A DNA stretch of 64,000 bases. It comes from Cornus controversa (taxonomy: Eukaryota > Streptophyta > Magnoliopsida > Cornales > Cornaceae). This document shows, piece by piece, positions 31,192 through 43,400 of the stretch. The notes beneath the pieces are model-generated. The model was given only the letters and a program-made list of their open reading frames with translations, had not been told where the DNA came from and did not search any database. Position 1 is the first letter of the stretch. Each line of letters begins with the position of its first letter. The stretch covers positions 55,776,033 to 55,840,032 of the forward strand of contig CM048845.1 of the NCBI GenBank assembly GCA_026545225.1, given 5' to 3'. Made by a program: the position numbers and the translations under genes.

Positions 31192-34100
31192 TTAAGTCGG
31201 ATAGACGGGATCCGTCAAGTCAACGGACTCTACGTCTCTTCTTGGCACACATCCTTCCACACAATGCTTCAACCTTTGGCCATTAACTTTCATCAATGCA
31301 ATTCCAAACAATTGCTCATCCGGGAATGAGTCTCGAATAGGTAATTCATCGATCACCGGCTCAAACTCAATCCGAGATAAATGATCCGCAACCACATTCT
31401 CCGTCCCCTTTTTGTCTTTTATCTCCAAATCAAATTCTTGCAGCAATAAAATCCACCGAATAAGACGCGGTTTGGTTTCTTTCTTTGCCAATAGGTGTCT
31501 CAATGCTGCATGATCAGAGTAGACAACCACCTTAGACCCCAATAAATAAGAACAAAACTTGTCCAAGGAAAATACTACAGCTAGAAGCTCTTTCTCTGTG
31601 GTGGTATAATTGAGTTGGGCATCAGAGAGAGTCTTACTAGCATAGTAGATGACGTGTGGTCGTTTTTCTTCTCTCTGTCCCAACACTGCTCCCACTGCAT
31701 AATCAGAGGCATCACACATGATTTCAAAAGGTAAAACCCATTTTGGAGACTGCATAATTGGTGCAGAGGATAACAGAGACCGAAGCTTTTCAAAATCTTT
31801 CACACAATCTTCATCAAAGATAAAGGGAACATCTTTAGATAACAAATGGCACAATGGTCGAGCCACTTTACTGAAATCTTTGATGAATCTTCTATAGAAT
31901 CCAGCATGGCCTAAGAAAGATCGAACTTGCCTTACCGAAGTTGAATGAGGCAGAGTTGCAATTAGGTCGATCTTTGCTTTATCAACTTCAGTGCCCCTCT
32001 CTGAAACAATATGACCCAATACAATACCTTCTTTCACCATAAAATGGCTCTTCTCCCAACTAAGTACCAAATTCCGTTCTCGGCACCTTTGAAGCACAAG
32101 TGATAAATTGCTCAAACAGTGTTCAAAGGATGATCCAAAAACAGAGAAGTCATCCATGAACACCTCCAAGAATTTTTCCACCATGTCAGAAAATATGGCC
32201 ATCATACACCTCTGGAATGTAGCTGGAGCATTACATAATTCAAAAGGCATACGACGATAAGCAAAAGTACCAAAGGGACACGTGAAAGTTGTCTTCTCTT
32301 GATCTTCCGGATCCATAGCTACTTGGTTATAACCAGAGTAGCCATCCAGAAAGCAATAATAGCTCTGACCAGCTAACCTTTCAAGTATTTGATCAATGAA
32401 TGGAAGAGGGAAGTGATCCTTCCTTGTCATAGAATTGAGCTTTCTGTAATCAATGCAAACACGCCAACCTGTGTTTGTACGTTGTGGAACAAGCTCTCCC
32501 ATAGAGTTAGGGACAATGGTAAGACTAGACTTCTTTGGAACCACTTGTGTTGGACTCACCCATGTACTGTCAGAAATTGGATAAATGATACCTGCATCAA
32601 GTAACTTGACAACCTCTTTCTTTACCACCTCCTTCATGTTGGGGTTCAGTCGCCTCTGTGCCTCTCTGGTTGGCTTACATCCTTCTTCCAGATGAATTTT
32701 GTGCATGCAAATCGAGGGATCAATGCCCTTAAGATCAGCAACACTCCATCCAATTGCTTCACGATGTTGGTATAAAACCTCTACTAAGCTCTTCTCTTGA
32801 ATTTCTGTCATATGAGAGGCAATTATAACAGGAAGAGTTTTCTGTGCCCCCAAGAATACATACTTCAATTTGTCAGGCAAGGGCTTCAATTCTAATTCTG
32901 GAGGGGACTCCAATGAAGGCACTAGGGGAGTGCTAGAGAGAAAAGGTAGTGGCTCAATTGGAATTCTCCATGGTGGAGCATTCTGAATAGCATCCACTTC
33001 CAGCATAGCATGCACTTCTTCACACAACCCTTCATCATTAATGTTCTCAAAGTTATAAAGAGACTTACATACCTCCAGGGAGTTTCGAGATATAGAGGAT
33101 GAAACAAATTCCTCTACACATTCATCAATATCATCCATGCAGAACACATCACTCTGATCTGGGGGGTGTTGTATAGCATTGAACACATTAAGCTTGACAT
33201 TCATATTGCCAAATGAAATATCCATGATCCCTGACCTACAGTTTATGCAAGCATCAGCAGTAGCTAAGAAAGGTCGACCAAGGATCACTGGAATGTGCCT
33301 CTTCGGATTGTGAACCGGCTCAGTGTCAAGCACAATGAAATCAACAGGAAAGTAGAACTTGTCCACTTTAATGAGCACATCTTCTATGATTCCTCGGGGT
33401 TGCTTTGTTGATCTATCTACAAATTGTAATACCACCGAGGTAGGCTTCAATTCTCCCAAGCCCAATTGTAAGTAGACTAAATAGGGTAGCAAATTCACAC
33501 TTGCACCCAAATCAAGAAGAGCTTTATCCACATGGTGCTCCCCAATAATGCATGAGATAGTTGGAGCACCAGGATCTTTGTACTTGGGAGGAGTACACTG
33601 CTGAATTATTGAACTTACTTGTTGTGGCAGCATCACTTTCTTTGGCACATGGCTTTTAGAACACCTTTTCTGAGTGCACAAGTCCTTCAAAAATTTTTCA
33701 TAAGGAGGAATTTGCTTGATGGCATCAAGGAGTGGCAAATTAATTTTCACTTGGCGAAATACCTCCATCATGTCATGCAGCTTGTCCCCTTGCTTCCCCA
33801 ATTTAGATGCTTCTAGGAAACGTTGTGGGAAAGGAGCCTTGGGCTCATAAGGAATTTCAGCACTTGGACTTGTGGTCACTTTTTCTTCTTCTTTCTTCTC
33901 ACCCACTTTATTGTCAATTATTTTCCCACTTCTCAAAGTGGTAATAGCTTGGACTTGCTCATGGTGTGGGTTGCTTGTGGAAGCTTGCATCCCTCTTGGA
34001 TTAGCAATTGGTTGACTAGGGAGCTTCCCTTCTTCTCTTCTGCATAATGAAGTTGCAAGCTGTCCAAACTGAGATTCCAGTTTGGCAATGGATTGAGAAT

Positions 34101-34659
34101 GCGAGTGCACTAGCTGAACTGTAGATTGTACTGTTGCTGCAGTAGCTTGCACTATCTCTATGAGAGAATCAAGCTTGTCAAATTTAGACAAGATAAGAGT
34201 CAGCTTGTCTTCAATAGCAGAAATTCTTTGGGCCATAGGACTTTGTGTTTGATATTGTTGTTGAGGCACAAAAGTCCTAGGTTGATATGATGGTTGCATT
34301 GCTGCCCCTTGATTACTGTAAGAAAAACCAGGATGATTCCTCCATGTGGGATTGTAAGTATTACCTCGTGGAGGATTCATTGGTCCAGTGAAAGTAGCTT
34401 GAACTTGCTCATGTTGAATATCAGAAAATTGCCCCACCGAAGGACAATTGCTCACATTATGCATAGGACTAGAGCAAAATTCACAAGGGCCTAGCAATGA
34501 AGAATTTGAAGCAGAAGGAGTTTGATTGGCAGCCATAATTACTACTACCTTCTGTGCAATTAAATCAATGTCAGTTGGCATAGCTTCTGAAGCACTAACC
34601 TCATAAATTCCATTAGTTTTCCTGGTAGTGGCAGGTCTGCTAGAACGAGTAGAGGACAC
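31192..34659 (-). pseudogene. pol: AthA pol with integrase deleted
   Basis: A 1155-codon frame, in frame with gag upstream. It covers the Gag C-terminus (knuckle C-E-F-C...H...C near residue 57-70), protease (L-D-L-G-A-S near 33510), RT ([13 protein letters not shown] near 32155) and RNase H (C-D-A-S near 31710, Y-S-D-H, A-D-H-L-S-R near 31375). After a D-E-Q-L-F block near 31305 it jumps straight to the K-V-N-G-Q-R-L-K block that in AthB lies at the very end of integrase. Roughly 1.3 kb encoding the whole zinc and catalytic integrase domains is therefore missing. The frame stays open across the joint. This copy cannot integrate by itself. Confidence 0.9.
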
Positions 34660-34698
34660 ATGTTGTAGAGAGTTATCACTAAGATTTTCAAATAAGGT

Positions 34699-35457
34699 CT
34701 ATGCCTCTTCTTCACTCTTCAACATAAAAGTACCTCCACACGACGCATCAACCATCTGTGTGTTGGCTTCTGTCAGCCATTCATGAAAACTCTGCACTAG
34801 TTGCCACTTAGGAACTTGATGATGGGGACACTTCCTAAGAAGGTCCTTGAATCTTTCCCATGTCTCATAAAATTGTTCCCCCTCATGTTGGGAGAAACCA
34901 GTGATAGCACGTCTGAACTGATTGGTCTTCCCTATCGAAAAATACTTCTTGAGAAACTCATGTTGCATCTGAGTCCAAGTCGTGATAGAACCAGCCGGTA
35001 GAGAGTTGAACCAATACTTTGCTTTATCTTTCAGAGAGAATGGAAAAAGTCTCATTCTGAAAGCATCCTCAGAGAAGTTGTGAATTTTTGTAGTTGAGCA
35101 CACTTCAATGAAGTCATCCAGATGCTTGTAAGGGTCTTCTTGAGTCAGCCCAAAATAAGATGGCAGCATCTGAATAATGCTGGACTTGATCTCATAATTC
35201 TGTGCTGTGACATTGGGCAGTTGAAAACCTGCTGGTGAGGTATATGTCTCAGGAACATAGTAGTCCCTAAGCAATCTAGCTCTTTCTCCATTAGCATTAG
35301 GAACAAGGTTGTTATTCCTCTCTTCTGCCATGTCTTCAATTATTTCTTCCTCTTGCCCAATTGTATCAACAGGGATGTTCCTCTGTTGTCTAAGAGTATG
35401 TTCAGGTTCCGGATCAAGAGGTATCAAAGGATCAGCTACAGAACGACGACCTTGCAT
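34699..35457 (-). pseudogene. gag: AthA gag N-terminal part, ended by TAG
   Basis: 252 codons with the same capsid blocks as AthB gag (I-K-S-S-I-I-Q-M-L, S-L-K-D-K-A-K-Y-W-F-N-S-L, F-Y-E-T-W-E-R-F-K-D-L-L). The frame stops at TAG (34699-34701), where AthB has a tryptophan codon (TGG). It then stays open, in frame, into 34698-31192. The stop is thus a probable G-to-A nonsense change inside Gag, upstream of the zinc knuckle, not a gag/pol boundary. Confidence 0.88.
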
Positions 35458-35601
35458 ATATTTACCAAGAGCACCTGAAAAGAAAACAAAAACAAAATTA
35501 AAAATAAAATATAAAAATTTCCTAAACTAAAAATCCAATTAAAACTAATTCTGTAAAATCCAATCAATCAAATAGATAATCCCGGCAACGGCACCAAAAA
35601 T
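35458..35601 (-). promoter_or_regulatory. AthA leader and primer-binding site
   Basis: On minus, TGGTGCCGTTGCCGGG (35581-35596) is the tRNA-Asp primer site with one mismatch to AthB (GTGCC for GCGCC). It lies five bases from the 5' LTR. The leader is short (about 120 bases) and A-rich on plus. Confidence 0.8.
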
Positions 35602-37115
35602 TGATTCGTGTGTGAGTGTGACTCAAAAATATATCAATTAAAAATTTCCACACTTCGCAATAGAACGAATTCCTTGCAGAATAGGGCTATCGAAAGGGGT
35701 ATCGTACCTCAGGGATTATGGTCTGATGAGTTGGAATACAGAATTAACTTTAATTAAATTTATAAGAAAAGAATTCTAATTTTTAAACTAATTAAAAAGA
35801 TAAAATAAAATAAATCAAAGTAAACAAGATAATGAAGATAATATGAGAGAAATCTAGGGTGTTTGACTTCACCACTAACTCCACAATCAATGGTCAATTG
35901 AATCAACTATAGGGGAATTACATCATGCATAAGTGGTGTTGGTGGCTACAAACTCACCTTCATCCGTCAAGAAGATAACATATGATTAAGGCTAAGCCAT
36001 GGACTATCTTCGATTGGCATGGGCCATCTGCCTAACTACTCTAATCTAGGGTGCAGTATGGTTCATCTTCTCTAGGCATAATCCATCAAAGCTCATAACA
36101 ATATATTCAGTGATTACCATCGTGTAATAATCTCTCTCATGATCACAGAAAACAAGAGAGATTGAGTTCAATAACAACAACTAAATATCTAAGACAAGAT
36201 AAGAAATCATTGAGATTGAATTTACAAGACTTTTATTGCTCAATTCTATAATAAGAATCCTCTGAATTACACAATCTATGCATGTATATAAAGGTCCCCA
36301 ATAATTAAAACAATCAAACCATTGATGCTTTGTTAGGGCTACATCAAAACCCTAGTGGATGAACTAGCCGCTCATGGTAGAAGAAGAAGTTTCAACTGTT
36401 GAGGAAGAAGACATCATCTTTCCGAATTCTGCGTATGACTTTTTCTCCAATGGCTCTGCGATATGTTTCTGTTCTCTTCTCAGCCCTCTCAGACTCTCCA
36501 AGCTCTGTTCTCTCTGTCTAATCTTTTTCCAGCTCTGCCTCCAAGTCTTCACTTTATTCCCCAAGAGAATACACCAAAGTCCTAATCCAATTAGGAATAA
36601 ATTAGGGTTTCCCGCAGCATTAATCAGGTGGGTTTTTCCTGCTGACTTCGGCCCAACTTTTGACCCACTAGAAGTCCGATTTACGGAATTTTCATGAAAT
36701 ACAAAAGTGTGTAGAATCAAATTTTGTTCAACCTAACGCGAGAATTATATCGATTTGAGGCTCAGAAATAAGACTTTTGGTCCGTTTTCCAAAACGGGAT
36801 TAAGACTGTATTATGCGCAGATTTGGGCTTCAGGCCCGAAACCTTCTTAAGCAGTTGTTATTCTCTTGGACCTCTTTCTTGGGCTGATTTGAGTTGAAAT
36901 AAATGGTTGAGTGAATCTCCTTGATGTAGGCTTCATCTCACCATCTTGGATGTCTTCTTTAAAAGCCCAAAAGCTTGGTTTTAACTGAAATAATCCTTAA
37001 GGCCCTGAAAATACAGAAAACACTAAAACAAAGTAAAATCACAAAATAATCTATCACTAAGAGAATATAATACATAAGTTAAGAGGCTAGAATGCGTAAC
37101 ATTGAACGCCGATCA
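35602..37115 (-). mobile_element. 5' LTR of AthA
   Basis: 1514 bp, TGATTCGTG to GCCGATCA, the partner of 12883-14395 (about 1.7% different by eye). A third, more diverged copy is the solo LTR at 45268-46774. The TATA-like TTTATATAC on minus lies near 36285-36294. Confidence 0.92.
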
Positions 37116-37120
37116 ACCTA
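37116..37120. repeat. Target site duplication ACCTA, right copy (AthA)
   Basis: Matches 12878-12882 and lies inside the Tek2 RNase H coding sequence. Confidence 0.9.
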
Positions 37121-37715
37121 TAAGCAACTACTCCATCACATTGCATCAATACACAACCTAGCCCGTTCCTCGAAGCATCACAATAAATCACATACCCCAA
37201 GCCACGCTCGGGTATCACCAAAAGAGGAGTTGTAGTTAACTGCTTCCTCAATTTATGAAAGACTAAATCACACGCTTCATTCCACAAAAACTTCACACCT
37301 TTACAACTGAGTCGTGTCACAGGAGCTGCAATACTAGAGAAGTCTTTCACAAATCTTCTATATTAGCTCGCTAATCCAAGAAAACTCTAAATCTCAAAGA
37401 CACTCTTAAGACTTTCCCAACTCATCACAACCTCAATTTTAGACGGATTAACTAAGACTCAACCTCCAGAAATAACATGTCCAAGGAATTTTAACTCCTA
37501 GAGCCAATACTCGCACTTTTCGAACTTAGCATACAATTGGTGCTCTCTAAGAAGTTGCAAAACAGTTCTCAAATGTAACTCATGTTCTTCCTCTAAAGAT
37601 GAGTGCACAAGTATGTTATCTACAAACACCACCACAAAAATTTCTAGATACTCGTGAAATGCCCTATTCATAAAATCCATAAATGTCATGGAACTTAGAA
37701 TCATCAATTCAAAAA
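37121..37715 (-). pseudogene. Chromovirus Tek2 pol, RT and RNase H half
   Basis: On minus, 37707-37498 has the RT palm (F-V-V-V-F-V-D-N, so the second catalytic aspartate of V-D-D is Asn), the S-S-L-E-E-H block and the Y-A-K-F-E-K-C-E block. 37350-37121 has the RT end and RNase H start (Y-C-D-A-S-R-N-G-L-G-C-V-L-M-Q), continuing at 12877. Stops lie between the frames. Upstream (right of 37715) the pol sequence breaks off directly into LTR-like DNA, so protease and gag were lost by deletion. Confidence 0.85.
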
Positions 37716-39323
37716 TTTAACATTTATTCGTCTCCCAATATTGTATATAAAACAAAATCATAAAGCATAATCATTAGCATATTTCTGAAACACTAAAGAT
37801 CATATACATGATTAAAGTTTTGTATATAGTCCACATGCCAGACATGCATTTCAAATGTAAAAACACAGAGTGTTCTCAAAAGAAAGCTAACTGTAGCCTA
37901 TGCTAACTCATGGTTAGGGAGGCTTCGCCACATCCTTGCCATTTCCTGAAAAGAGTTAATACTCATGGGATGAGCTCCAACATGCTCAGTAAGAATGTCT
38001 AAAACACAATTACACAAGTCTTGTGTGTACCACATAACACATAATCATGTTAAGCATAATTTTATATACAACATGTCATGCATCATGTTTGATATGCATA
38101 GTGCCATGCTCCTCTCAAGTGTCCTACACACACACACATGACCTAGAATACGAGCTCCCATTATGGCCCACCCGATATTCATTTTTCATTTCTCTTTTTG
38201 AACATCTAAACTGCTTTGTCAGCCCACCCGATGATGTTGCTATCGGGCTCCTTTGTCAGCCATCCGGTGTTCCTCTTTTTTTTCCACATACACCCTCATA
38301 TCAATGTATGTGCAATGCATGAACAATTTATAATTCTCATGCTTAGGTCCATCTCATCCCATGTCAAAGCAATTATTTCAATGATAAAAACATGCTTTAC
38401 ATGTAATCATGCTTTTTAAGACAATTAATCAAACATATAAGTGTCACATTCACATGTACACATAAAATATATACAATTCTCTCACATTGTTCATTCAACA
38501 TACCATTTAGTCACATGTAACACTTATAAACACATAATTATATCACCTCACATTGAAAATTCATTCAATTGTATATCTAGCATGCTTTAACTTTAATAAA
38601 ATCATCTAATTATACCCACTTAACCAATTGGTTACCATAGACAACCAATATACTCACACAAACCCTGAATTTTGTGCGTTAGGCATTCCTACCTTAGTTT
38701 AGAAGAACTTCTAAACAAAATTTTCCAAATTTCCAAATCTCACCAAAACCAACATTGTTTGAATTTGACCTCGAACATACCAAACTCGAGCCTTTGTTGC
38801 GTAGATCAATTCTTTCTTCTTCGGCGTTGTCCAATTCACGCTCAAAGCTCCTCAATTTCAATGGAGAAGGAAGAAGATGAATGTAGAAATATATAATTCT
38901 CTCAATTGGCTACTACAGTGAGAGAATGAATGTGTTGAATTATTCTCTCATTCATTTATTGCCATAGCCTCTCTAATTTACAAAAATGCCACTAGTCACT
39001 TAACGTACCTTCCTAGACTCCATTTTTAATTTTGAAAACTCTTACGGACTCGAAATTGATTTCATAATTTATTAAATATTTTATTTAAGCTAATTTAAAA
39101 TTTTTGTGTCATTCCGACACTTTTGAATTTTTCGAGCCCACCAGACCTGCCCAACCCAAAAATCTCAATTTTTACCAAACGCTCCCAAAGGTTCCGCGGA
39201 CCCTTATACAAGTCCCCAAACATGTATTTGACATTTAGAACACATATAAAATCATTTAAAATATGTATATGACAATAAATGGATATAAAGGAAAACCGGC
39301 CAAATATGGTCATAGTTTTTACA
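37716..39323 (-). mobile_element. Truncated LTR of Tek2
   Basis: The right end is ...GGTCATAGTTTTTACA (39323), matching in plan the E0 LTR end at 3702. The left end lacks the expected terminal block and primer site because of the deletion that joined it to pol. It is AT-rich; frames at 38047-38419 and 38672-38896 show no domain. Confidence 0.6.
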
Positions 39324-39324
39324 T

Positions 39325-40240
39325 CTTTGACATGCGACTCTAGGGCACTGAGTTCTTCTTCTGCTGTACCTTGAGTTCACAAGGTGGTGAAGTACAATGA
39401 GCTTCCTCGCTTTACCGAGGACTCGATTCTAGATAGCGGGGCTTCACTTAAGGCTTACATAAAAGAGATGTGGCCTTTTAAGGATGCTCAATAGATGAAT
39501 GAGGTTTCCATTAGCACCTTGATTGGTTCCTGCCCCAACATTATCACGAGGGTAATGTTCTTTTTCTTTCGGCGCTCTCTCTTCTCTTTTGTCCATTTGT
39601 TTTAATTTCGAAGTGTTTCGCAGAATGTATTTGGTGTGATGGCCCTATGCTGATTGGTGGAGCAAGTTGTAGTTAAAGGCAACAAATTTGACATGCTGAG
39701 AAGAAGGGCTAAGGTCGATCTGGTTGTGGCCATGAAAGAAGTGGTAGAGGAAAAAGTTAAGTCCAAAGCTTTTGAGGAGGAATTTGAGAAAAGCAGAACC
39801 TTTTTGTGAGCAGCTTTAGAAGGAAAAATAGACTGCTGATCTTGAGAGGGCCATCATTGAATCAAAAGTCAGTTAAGCCGAACTCACAATCGGGTCTCTC
39901 CACGATCGGATTCAGAAGCTTGAGAGTGGATCTAGAGCTATATTCGACAGAGTATCTAGAACCGTTCAGATCTAAAATGCTCAAACGTATAGGATCGAAT
40001 TCGGGGATGATTTTGTTGAGGGTGAGAAGCAAGATTATCCGGGCAGCCCTAATCAATATGACAGAGAAATGGGTGTTGTTGACATGAACTACCTTGACCC
40101 TGATATTGGTGTTGAGGAGAAAGGCCTTCTAGAGGTTTTAAATCCTCATAGTGCCTCTGCCATAGCTGATCTGGCGGACGTGCCATCTACCCCTTCCAGC
40201 ACGATTAATCTTAGTCGGGATGATAATGTTTCCTGAACTA
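39325..40240 (+). pseudogene. Broken plus-strand gene with intron, possible antisense extra ORF of the Tat element
   Basis: Coding-like sequence appears on plus. Exon 1 (about 39395-39551) reads L-P-R-F-T-E-D-S-I and A-Y-I-K-E-M-W-P-F. A good GT...AG intron follows (39552-39623, T-rich before the CAG). Exon 2 is charged and helical (M-L-R-R-R-A-K-V, then E-E-K-V-K-S-K-A-F-E-E-E-F), and a final open stretch runs to TGA near 40236 after at least one frame change. In-frame stops make it a pseudogene. It lies downstream of, and antisense to, the Tat pol on the right once the LINE is set aside, where Tat elements often carry extra antisense ORFs. A captured host gene is the alternative. Function unknown. 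Confidence 0.5.
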
Positions 40241-40267
40241 TAACTTTTTTTTGTTTCCAGTTTGTGG

Positions 40268-40283
40268 AGTTCATTTAATTTTT
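40268..40283. repeat. LINE target site duplication, left copy
   Basis: AGTTCATTTAATTTTT, found again at 46940-46955. Sixteen perfect bases, typical of target-primed reverse transcription. Confidence 0.9.
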
Positions 40284-40451
40284 TTTTTCCTGAATGGGAT
40301 TGTATTGAAAGAAAAGAAAAAGGACAAGCTCAAGAGCATACAAATACAAGAAGAGGGCATACCTCCTGAATCTAAAACCCAAAGGAAATGAGAAAACCCA
40401 TTTCTAAAACAAAGAAAAAAAAAAGAATAAAGAATTACATCCAAAACAACA

Positions 40452-43400
40452 TCAAGGAAGCAAAAGATCTATATCCTGAATTTGAAGGTCCAATAGCAGA
40501 AGACATTCAAATATGACTTCTCGAGCAACTTCTTTCAAATCCTTCTTAGAGCCCAGATGCAATGCAGAATTTCGTTGCCTCCAAATATACCAAATGGCAG
40601 TAGGAAAAATACGTTGCAGGAACTTGTGCCGCGTTAATGACCCCTTCACTTGAGACAAGAACCACTCAACCAGATGCACCATAGAGAGAGAGAGAGGATC
40701 AGGAACTTGGATAATACCAAAAACGGCATGCCAAAACGATGCTGCGTAGCTACAATGCACGAACAAATGATCCACCGTATCTGGCCCATTAAAACAATAA
40801 TAACAAATAGGTTGAACCATGATACCTCGTTTCTACAAATTCACAAAGGACGGGATGGCATTCTACATGACTAACACTGTTGCCACCGCAACTTGAGGCC
40901 GACATTTATTCCAAACTAGAACCTTCCATGGAACACGCTGTCCATGCTCACGACAGAGCTCCCATATAGTTTTAAACGAGCAACCTCCATGCTGCCATTT
41001 AATCACATCACGCCCTCCCATAATCGGAACAACCTCAATGACTTCTCGGACTACAATAGGAACTTGGAGAGGGAGATTCCATTTGCCATTGTCTATAATT
41101 GTAGCAAGACCCGCCTGTCTATTAAATTCTCAGCAAGCTCTACTGCTGAATTTTTGGATCAGCGTAAAACCCTCACACCAGGGGTCGAACAGCAATCTGA
41201 ACCTCTCACCATCACCTACCTTGAACAAGATATTCGACAAGACAAACTCACAAACACGCAGGATATTAAGCCAAATCGAAGAATCTTGAATTCTCGGAAT
41301 ACACTGCCAGACACTACCTCCTTTGAGGTACCGTTCCTTAAACCACCGCACCCATATCTTATTTTCATTCGTAAGGAAGTCCCAAAACATCAGGCATTTA
41401 GCAGCAAAGTCAACATCACCAATTCTCCTAATGCCTAACCCCCCTTTTGCCTTAGGAAGCGTGACTTTCGACCATTTAAGAAGGTGAATCTTACGCGTTG
41501 TATCAGTGTGACCCCAAAGTAAATTTCTAATTCTCTTCTCTATTTGAACTTGACAGGACGATGGAATTTTAACACTGAAGGACCAATAATAAATAGATGA
41601 TAAGATCACAATTTTGATAAGCTCCAACCGGCCAGAAAGAGATAAATTCATCGCATTCCAATATGATAAACGCGCATTAATCTTGTCTAATAAAGGATTA
41701 AAATTAGACTTCTTTAAAACCGATGCATTCAAAGGGAGACCCAGAAATTGAATAGGAAGGCTGCCTCTTTTAAAAGAAAGAATCCTTTCCAAGCCCCTGG
41801 GTCTTCTCACGGCCTTTGAAAAAATTATTTCACTTTTTATCGTTGCTAACTTGAACGCCGAAAGCTTTAGAAAAATTCTTCAAGACGGTGAGCAACCCTT
41901 GGGCTGTATGAACATCAGCTTTCACCATAAAAAAAAGATCATCAGCATAAAAAATATGGGATAACTTAACCCCAGCCCGAACAACAATATTAGACAGCGA
42001 AACATTTCCTACATCCACAGCTCGATCCATCAGATTACTGACGTATTCTGTGACCAAAGTGAACAACAAAGGCAACAAGGGACAGCCCTGCCAAAGTCCT
42101 CTCCCTGCTTGAAAATACCCCGATGGCACACCATTTATAAGGAGGGAGAATTTTGCTGAGGAAATACAAGTCGTAACCCAAGCTATCCATTTATCACCAA
42201 AATTATGGAGCCTAAGAATCTGTAACAAAAAATCCCATGACACTGAATCATAGGCCTTCCTCAGGTCGATCTTCACTGCCATAAGAGCAGCACCCCTCTT
42301 ATTGCTGAAGCCTCACACCATATCAGAAGCCAGCATAATATTGTCATGAATTTTCCTCCTTTCACAAATGCTGCTTACTCCAGACCCAGCAATCTTTGTA
42401 ACCCACCAGCCATCTTATTCGCCATCACCTTTGAAATAATTTTATAAAGAGTAGAACAAAGAGAAATTGGCCAATAATCTGAAGCCTTTAAACCATGATC
42501 TTTCTTTGGAATCAGAGTAATAAAGGTATTATTAACCGCTTGAGGAAGAGAAACAGTCAAGAAAAAATATTGAACTGCTAGTATGACATCCTGACCAACT
42601 ATAGACCAGAACTTCTGAAAAAATTGAGGAGGGAAACCATCAGCTCCAGGCGCCTTGTCTGGACTCATGGCCATAACCACCCCTTTAATTTTGTCGTGAC
42701 CCACCTCTCTCTCAAGCCCTTCTTTTTCATGGTCATCTAACACTTGTCTAGCAGGCATCAAATCAGTTGTAGTAGTAGGGACCTCCTTGTAAAGGTTCTC
42801 ATAAAATTGCACCAACCAATCTTTAACAACCACAGGGTCTTCAGTATAGGCACCCTCATCATTTAACAAAGAGGTAATCGCATTCCTATTCCGCCTTTGC
42901 TTAACCTTTTGATGGAAAAATTTAGAGCACTTATCATTTTCCTTGAGCCACGTCACCCGGGATTTTTGAGCCCAAAGCATATTCTCAAATCCATACAAGC
43001 TTTCCAAGCTTAAGGATGACTCTTTTTCCATGCGCAGTAATGACTCGTTAAGAGGATCATCTAAGAGCTTAAGTTGAACACCACTCAAGACCTTCCTAGC
43101 CTCCAGAATCTGATAATTGAGATGACCTTTCCCTTTATTCCAAGACTTGATTTTATCTTTCAAAATTTGAAGCTTCTTTAGAAGTCTATGAATAGGATTA
43201 CCAGAAACCATCGATTGCCAGCCCTCCACCACTAACGTCTCCACTTCGGGCATAAAGCACCACATTTTAAGAAACTTAAATGGTTTTGGACCATATGAGT
43301 AGTTGGACGCCCACTTAACTATCATACCATAATGATCTGAAAGCGAGGCTGCAGAGAAAGAGAGTTTAGAGTCGGTAAACATGTTCAGCCATTCCGCATT

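Noticed and set aside
1027..39323. E0 LTR (1027-3702) and Tek2 LTR (37716-39323) as the two LTRs of one element
   Set aside because: They share plan and ends but differ far too much (large length and sequence differences) to be a pair; more likely two related families.
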